This document shows positions 59,652-64,000 of a stretch of DNA of 64,000 nt, piece by piece. This DNA comes from Glaciozyma antarctica PI12 (lineage: Eukaryota; Basidiomycota; Microbotryomycetes; Kriegeriales; Camptobasidiaceae). Under the pieces are notes generated by a model. It was given only the letters and a program-made list of their open reading frames with translations, was not told the DNA's origin and did not search any database. The position numbers were made by a program, and so were the translations under genes. Where the stretch lies: assembly GCA_002917775.1 (NCBI GenBank), contig KZ627161.1, positions 982,733 to 1,046,732 on the forward strand, given 5' to 3'. Position 1 is the stretch's first letter. Each line of letters opens with the position of its first letter.

Positions 59652-61075
59652 CGTAAGCCAGGCAGGGATCGCAAGAGGGCGGGCAGGCGGGAGGGTGGTC
59701 GCAGATCATCATGGTGCGTGGCTTGAGTGAGTTGGGGAAGAAGGAGAAGGAGGAAAGACGCGATCCACCTCTCGGAGTACCGCTCCGCGACTGACTTTGG
59801 GGTTAGGTCCGGGGAAACCAGCGGACGCCGGATGACGATATTACACAGCCCTTGCAGAGCGTACCAGCAGTTGGTAGGAACGCCAGGTGGAGTAGCAGTG
59901 CATCGTGCGAACGAGGAGCGCGACGGCACGCAGAAGGAAGAAAAGATGAAGCCACGTCAGCTCTCCTCAATGTTCCCTCCTGGCCAAGTGCCGCTCTGCG
60001 TGGACGGTCGGTGGGCCTGGTGGGTACCGACAAGAAAGGAGAAGCTGGGGTATGAGAGAGAAGGAGGGAGGAGCAGGAGAGAGAAGGGAACAGCGCCGCA
60101 CCATTTCGACTTGCGTCCTCGAATGCGTTCTCCGACTTTGGCTTGCTCTCAGGTGTTTCTGAGGAAGCCCGCCAAGCAGATTATGAGCTGACTTTATCCC
60201 ATGCAGTGCGGTATAGCTCTGAGGCCTGTCTCACGCGCTGGGCCTGCTCTTTTTGTTTCGCGAGAGTCACAAGGAGCGCGGCAGCGAGCGCGAGAAGCGA
60301 GCCCTGGACGTGTTGCTCGATGTGGGAGAGCGGCGCGACCTCAAATCCACTTGCTCGACGCTCAGGGTGTTGCAAAGCGCGTGATTTGACATCCATTTTG
60401 AGCCGTCCTACAACCATCCTCTCCTGCGCTCCCCCCATTCCCCGGGTCCCTGACCTCACCTCCTCAGTATGCTACCGAAGGTAGGGGGAGAGCACTGAGA
60501 AAGCTGCCTCGGTCTTCGGAACCACGTCAAAGGTCTGCGGAGGGAGATCTCACCTCTTCTACAACTTCTCGCTACTAGTAGGCCCTGCTCACGTCGGGCA
60601 GGTGCTGAAGCCATTTGCGCCGTTTGCGCCGTTTGACACTCCCGCTAGCAAAGAGGCGGAGACGCGGGACGCTAAAAATGCGTGGCGCGCTTCTTTTGGC
60701 TCCACCTCCCAGGCTCTCCTTCCATCTCAACCACACCCTGAACACAGTTCCTGGATCTGAAGCCCCTGGTACACTCCCTCTCATCCTGGAGCCAGCAAGC
60801 GACCAGTCTGCTGCCTCTCAACCATCTCACCCAGCTCTTGAGGACACGCCTTCTCCCCTCGCCGACCCTCGGCGGGTAGAGGGTATTCGCAGCGCCTCGA
60901 AATCGCCTAGCAATTTTTTTGCGATAGCGAGGTGGATTGACAGGGCAGATTGAGCACCAGTGCTGGAACAGCCGAGCTTCGCGGAACATGGCATCCCCGC
61001 GGAACTGTGCTCTCGGGGATCACATAATGGCATAGAAGACGAGTAGTTTTGGAAGTCATGAAAAATAAATCCCCC

Positions 61076-61121
61076 TCCCTCCTCCTCCTCCTCCCTCCTC
61101 CTCCTCCTCCTCCTCCTCCTT
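61076..61121. repeat. (CCT)n / (AGG)n microsatellite
   Basis: A nearly pure run of CTC/CCT units over about 45 bp, interrupted twice by CCC. Confidence 0.85.
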
Positions 61122-61620
61122 GTCCAAGATAATGTCCTCCTCACCCCCCACCTCGTACAAAGTCTCCCACCTGCAGCTATCATCTGCCTTACCAGCACAC
61201 CGTCGTGTCCGCACGCCATGCTGTTCTTGTCGCATTCCTCCGCTAAAAGAACAGGTGTTGGAACGCCAGGTGACGGGAGAGGGGAGGTGGCAAAGGAGCG
61301 GCCGGTGGTGGTAGTGGAGCTGGGTTGGCCATCGGACTGCGTGATGCCCGTTGTGCCTGGCGGGGCGGCCAAGTGTTGGCCTGAGGATTAAGGAATGGGC
61401 CGAGCGTTGCCTCTGGACCCACCGGAGATTGCAGAATCTGGTAGGATCACCTTGAAGGTGTCTGAGGAGCTTACACCGACGCTGCAGATGGAAAATATTT
61501 GGGACACAAACTTGGAATGACCGCAGCTCCCCCATTTTCAGCACGAATAATTTGATTCCTCTACGAATCACCTGGGGCGGGCTACTTGTAGCGCGCTGAG
61601 AATTCCAATCTATCATCAAC

Positions 61621-61703
61621 GCTCCCTTAGCTCAGTGGTAGAGCGGTCGCCTCCAAAAAGGGAATTTAGCGATAGGCCGAGCGTTCGATCCGCCCAGGGG
61701 GCT
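61621..61703 (+). tRNA. tRNA-Trp(CCA) with an 11-nt intron
   Basis: A full cloverleaf can be drawn. Acceptor GCTCCCT (61621-61627) pairs with AGGGGGC (61696-61702) with one G-U. The D arm is GCTC-AGTGGTA-GAGC. The anticodon arm GTCGC pairs with GCGAT around the loop CTCCAA|A, giving anticodon CCA at 61653-61655. The 11-nt intron is 61657-61667, one base 3' of the anticodon, the canonical place. The T arm GAGCG-TTCGATC-CGCCC has one A-C mismatch. Box A TAGCTCAGTGG and a TTCGATCC box B are present, and a TTTTT pol III terminator follows at 61713-61717. The mismatch leaves some doubt about full function. Confidence 0.78.
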
Positions 61704-61712
61704 TAAACATTC

Positions 61713-61717
61713 TTTTT
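61713..61717 (+). terminator. RNA polymerase III T-run terminator
   Basis: Five T residues about 10 nt downstream of the tRNA-Trp 3' end. Confidence 0.65.
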
Positions 61718-61754
61718 GCCAAACCGACGCAGGAGACATCAAGTGGGCCCATGA

Positions 61755-62300
61755 ATCGCTGGTGGTGCTCTGCGTGTGCCATTCGCCGTTCCAAAGCACG
61801 ACCGATCTCAAGCCCGGTTCTTCATCAACTTGAAGCCCCGGAACGCTAACACTCTCAAGATGCATACACCCCTCCCCGACATGCGCGCTATCCGCATCAA
61901 TGTCACCTCACACGCCTACCGTTCCAAGCTTGACTTCAAGAACGCATACGAGCAGATTCGTGTACTCCCTGAGGACGTCAAGAACACCGGTTCTGCGACG
62001 ACTCTCGGCACCTTCATCTCCCACGTCATGCAGCAAGGCGACTGCAACGCGCCCGACACCATGCACCGCGTCTGCTACATGATGTTCCGCAGATGCCTCG
62101 GTCGCTTCCTCAAGGTCTTCTACGACAACGTGTTTGTCTACTCCCACACCTGCCGAGCCCACTTACGCTACCTTCGCATAGTCTTCAAGACCCTGCGCTA
62201 GTATCGCTTCTATTGCTCGCGCTGCAGGGTCAATGTCCTCTCTGATTGACTTGACGCTCTCGGCGCTTTCATTGACGACGACGGCATCTCGGTTGATCCA
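61755..62300 (+). pseudogene. Reverse transcriptase fragment
   Basis: Readable as RVPFAVPKHD…RFFINLKPRNANTLKMHTPLPD, SKLDFKNAYEQIRVLPEDV, TFISHVMQQGDCNAPDTMHR and the active-site region KVFYDNVFVYS. The second Asp of the usual DD pair is Asn. Readthrough past the TAG at 62201 gives the expected continuation (YRFYCSR…GAFIDDDGISVDPAKWEKV), again with a stop. Not functional as it stands. Confidence 0.85.
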
Positions 62301-62305
62301 GCAAA

Positions 62306-63250
62306 GTGGGAGAAGGTCCGATCATGGCCAAGCTCCTCGCAACCCAAAGGACGTCCTTCGCTTCCCTGGGCCTGATTCAGTGGATGGCTGATCACGTTCC
62401 TCACCTCTCGCAGCTTGCTCCGCCCCTCACACAACTCACCGGCAAGGTCGACTGGAACTGGACGCCCGAATGCGAAGCAGCTTTCAACGACCTCAAGGCT
62501 CTCGTCCCTTGCACACTCAAGCCGATCGACTGGAGCAAGATTGAGTCCGGCGCCGAGCGTGTCTTCCTCTTCATCGTCGGCTGCGGCGGCTGGCTCGGCG
62601 CAGGGGCTTTGCGCGACGTGGCGGTGCCGTTCCGCTACTTTTCACTTCTTGTTTAAGTTCAACAGCGCCCAAACGCACTACTCGACAACCAACCAGGAAC
62701 TGCTTGGTGCGCTCAAAGGTGTCGTCAAGAACAAGGAGCACCTCATTGGACACCACTTCACCCGCGTCTTCGACCATCAAGCACTCACGACGTACTGGGA
62801 TCAGCCGCCGAAGCAGTCTCGCCGCCACATTCGCATGTGGGAGACGCTCTCCAAGTTAGACTTTGACTGGGAATTCATTCCTGGGAAGGAGAACGTACTT
62901 GCCGACTCTCTCTCTCGGCTTGCAGAGCTTGAGAGCGACGGGATCAATATTCACCAGTCGTTCACCTCCGAACCTTTGCCAGATGCCTCGGACGACGTTC
63001 CTTTCGTTGGCACCCTCTCGCAGGAGTACTCGATCACCCTCGCCGCCTTCCACTTCCGCCTTCAAGCCTCGGGAATCTCGCCTCCTTCCCTCCTCATCGC
63101 ACCTCTCAACCTCAGCCTGGACGTGACGGAGCTCCTGGCCGTCAGGGATTCCGCTGAGTTGCTTCTTCCCCACAAGCAACTCACAATGTTGACCCGTCTC
63201 CCGCAGTCATTCCTCGACCCTCTTCCCGCCGCTCTCAAGGACCACGCCTC
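62306..63250 (+). pseudogene. RNase H-like and connection fragment
   Basis: LGLIQWMADHVPHLSQLAPP LTQLTG is the thumb/connection region. The first RNase H strand (VFLFIVGCGGWLGAGAL) lacks the usual TDAS. After a frame shift near 62650 come FNSAQTHYSTTNQELLGALK, KEHLIGHHFTRVFDHQALT and FIPGKENVLADSLSRL, the classical Ty3/Gypsy RNase H end. Confidence 0.85.
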
Positions 63251-64000
63251 TTCCGCAAGGTCCTCGCCAACCCTCAATCAGACTTCCCGTCGTTCGCCAT
63301 CGTTCAAGACGTTCTCTTCTACCACGACTCGACGGGATGGTGCCTCGTCGTTCCTCAAGACCGCGTCAACGACTCTCCTATGTTCCGCAAAGCTGTCATC
63401 CAGCACATGCACGAGACGCTCGGGCATCTCCACGCTCTCAAAGCGCTGAGTCACCTTCGCCACTTCTTTTGGTGGTTGCTGATGCACAAGGACACGTTCG
63501 ACTACTATTGGTCGTGTGAGCAGTGCACGCGCGGCAAGAGCGGAACCTCCGCCCCATTTGGAATCCGAACCAGATCAACCTTGGGCTTGGGTCGTGATGG
63601 ACTTCATGGTCGGTCTGCCTCCCGTCCTCTATCGAAACGAGATCATTGGCTCTTGCCTCACAGTCACGGAAACGCTCGGCAAGCAGGTCCACATCTTCCC
63701 TCTACCTTCCACCGCCACCGCCGCTCAAGTCGCCGACATCTACCACGACAGCGTCTACCGCTTTCACGGCATGCAGGAGTCCATCATCTCCGATCACATC
63801 CCCAAGTTCACGAGCGGATTTTTGGTGCGCTCTTCATCGGAAGATCGGCACCAAGCTTCGCATGTTGACATCGGCACATCCTCAAACCGACGGCCAGTCC
63901 GAGGTCACGAACAAGACGGTCGGGCAGATCATGCGCATCTTCGCCGAGGACAACCCCGACGACTGGGTGATTCGCACTCCCGACGTCGAGTTCGCGATCA
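63250..64000 (+). pseudogene. Integrase fragment (H2C2 finger and core)
   Basis: MFRKAVIQHMHETLGHLHAL KALSHLRHFFWW…WSCEQCTRGK is the H2C2 finger. After a shift near 63570 the core reads VVMDFMVGLPP (first Asp), ETLGKQVHIFPLP and ISDHIPKFTSGF (second Asp). After a further shift near 63830, TSAHPQTDGQSEVTNKTVGQ carries the Glu. The fragment continues past the window edge. Confidence 0.85.

Larger units (their letters stand above)
59296..59795. repeat. Tandem duplication, two copies of a 250-bp unit
   Basis: Copy 1 is 59296-59545 and copy 2 is 59546-59795. Both begin CCCCTCTCTGAGCTCTGGCC and run almost identically to …GAAAAGACGCGATCCACCTC (copy 2 reads GGAAAGACGC…CTCTCGG) with small indels in the spacer near 59360/59605 and 59500/59745. 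Each copy contains the inverted pair GTTGACAC … GTGTCAAC. No coding potential is evident. Confidence 0.9.
57900..61620. other. Gene-poor stretch with repeats
   Basis: About 3.7 kb between KEX1 and the tRNA gene without a recognisable gene. Open frames are short, overlap on both strands and lack paired splice signals or family motifs. It holds the microsatellites and the 250-bp tandem duplication listed separately, and its composition is less coding-like than the rest of the window. Confidence 0.55.
61740..64000 (+). mobile_element. Decayed Ty3/Gypsy LTR retrotransposon, 5'-truncated, runs off the window
   Basis: The pol region is present in the order reverse transcriptase, RNase H, H2C2 zinc finger and integrase core, which is the Ty3/Gypsy order. 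There is no gag, protease, primer-binding site or LTR between the tRNA terminator and the first RT residues, so the left end is truncated. Stops and at least five frame changes break the frame (in-frame TAG at 62199-62201 and TGA about 62245, shifts near 62330, 62650, 63250, 63570 and 63830). The right end lies beyond 64000. Confidence 0.9.

Noticed and set aside
60181-60459. 92-codon - strand frame (…LALAAALLVTLAKQKEQ…)
   Set aside because: It has a hydrophobic stretch that could be a membrane helix, but nothing else supports it and the region is repeat-like.
1-64000. CRISPR arrays, prokaryotic operons, rRNA genes
   Set aside because: Nothing of the kind was seen; the intron structure is plainly eukaryotic.

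Overview
This window looks like nuclear DNA of a basidiomycete yeast of the Rhodotorula/Rhodosporidium type (Pucciniomycotina, Sporidiobolales). The sequence is GC-rich and gene-dense. Most genes carry many short introns (about 45-75 nt, GTRNGT donors, CTRAC branch sites, CAG acceptors). Several proteins have a basidiomycete flavour, such as the PriA-like Cys-rich secreted protein and the plant-like 'TTPVVRR...TGKRIEQAK' linker of the zinc-cluster factor. The placement is inferred from style and family resemblance; no database search was possible. Gene ends were set from reading frames plus splice signals, so internal exon borders are approximate unless stated.

Layout. 1-15 kb: tail of an unidentified + strand gene, haspin kinase (-), ESCRT-II VPS25 (+), Rxt3 of the Rpd3L deacetylase complex (-), ribosomal protein L11/uL5 (-), beta-tubulin (-), a Whi2-like BTB protein (-) and a possible F-box protein (+). 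15-31 kb: a PriA-like secreted Cys-rich protein (-), a stretch with an AT palindrome and a cluster of hairpins, an M36 fungalysin metalloprotease (-), a Yvc1-type vacuolar TRP channel (+) and a large Ras exchange factor with an embedded P-loop domain (-). 32-46 kb: APC4 (+), a small hypothetical protein (-), a Pxr1/PINX1 G-patch protein (-), a Zn2Cys6 transcription factor (-), an F-box protein (+) and a Barentsz/CASC3-domain protein (-). 46-58 kb: NatD/NAA40 histone acetyltransferase (-), a Rad5/HLTF-type HIRAN-SNF2-RING protein (+), tRNA m1G9 methyltransferase Trm10 (+), complex I assembly factor NDUFAF5 (-) and Kex1 carboxypeptidase (+). 58-64 kb: a gene-poor island with a 250-bp tandem duplication, microsatellites, an intron-containing tRNA-Trp and a decayed Ty3/Gypsy retrotransposon that runs off the right end.

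The genes are mostly unlinked housekeeping functions (mitosis: haspin, beta-tubulin, APC4; chromatin: Rxt3, NatD; RNA: L11, Pxr1, Btz, Trm10; membrane and secretion: VPS25, YVC1, Kex1, fungalysin, PriA). There is no evident pathway cluster. Short shared divergent promoters are common: haspin/VPS25 about 95 bp, NatD/HLTF about 200 bp, NDUFAF5/KEX1 112 bp.

The most unusual signals are a tandem pair of near-identical 13-bp hairpins whose differences keep the pairing, a beta-tubulin with a rewritten normally invariant C-terminal segment, an HLTF-like protein with an N-terminal PARP-type-finger-like module and an altered Walker A motif, and the tRNA/retrotransposon/tandem-duplication island.
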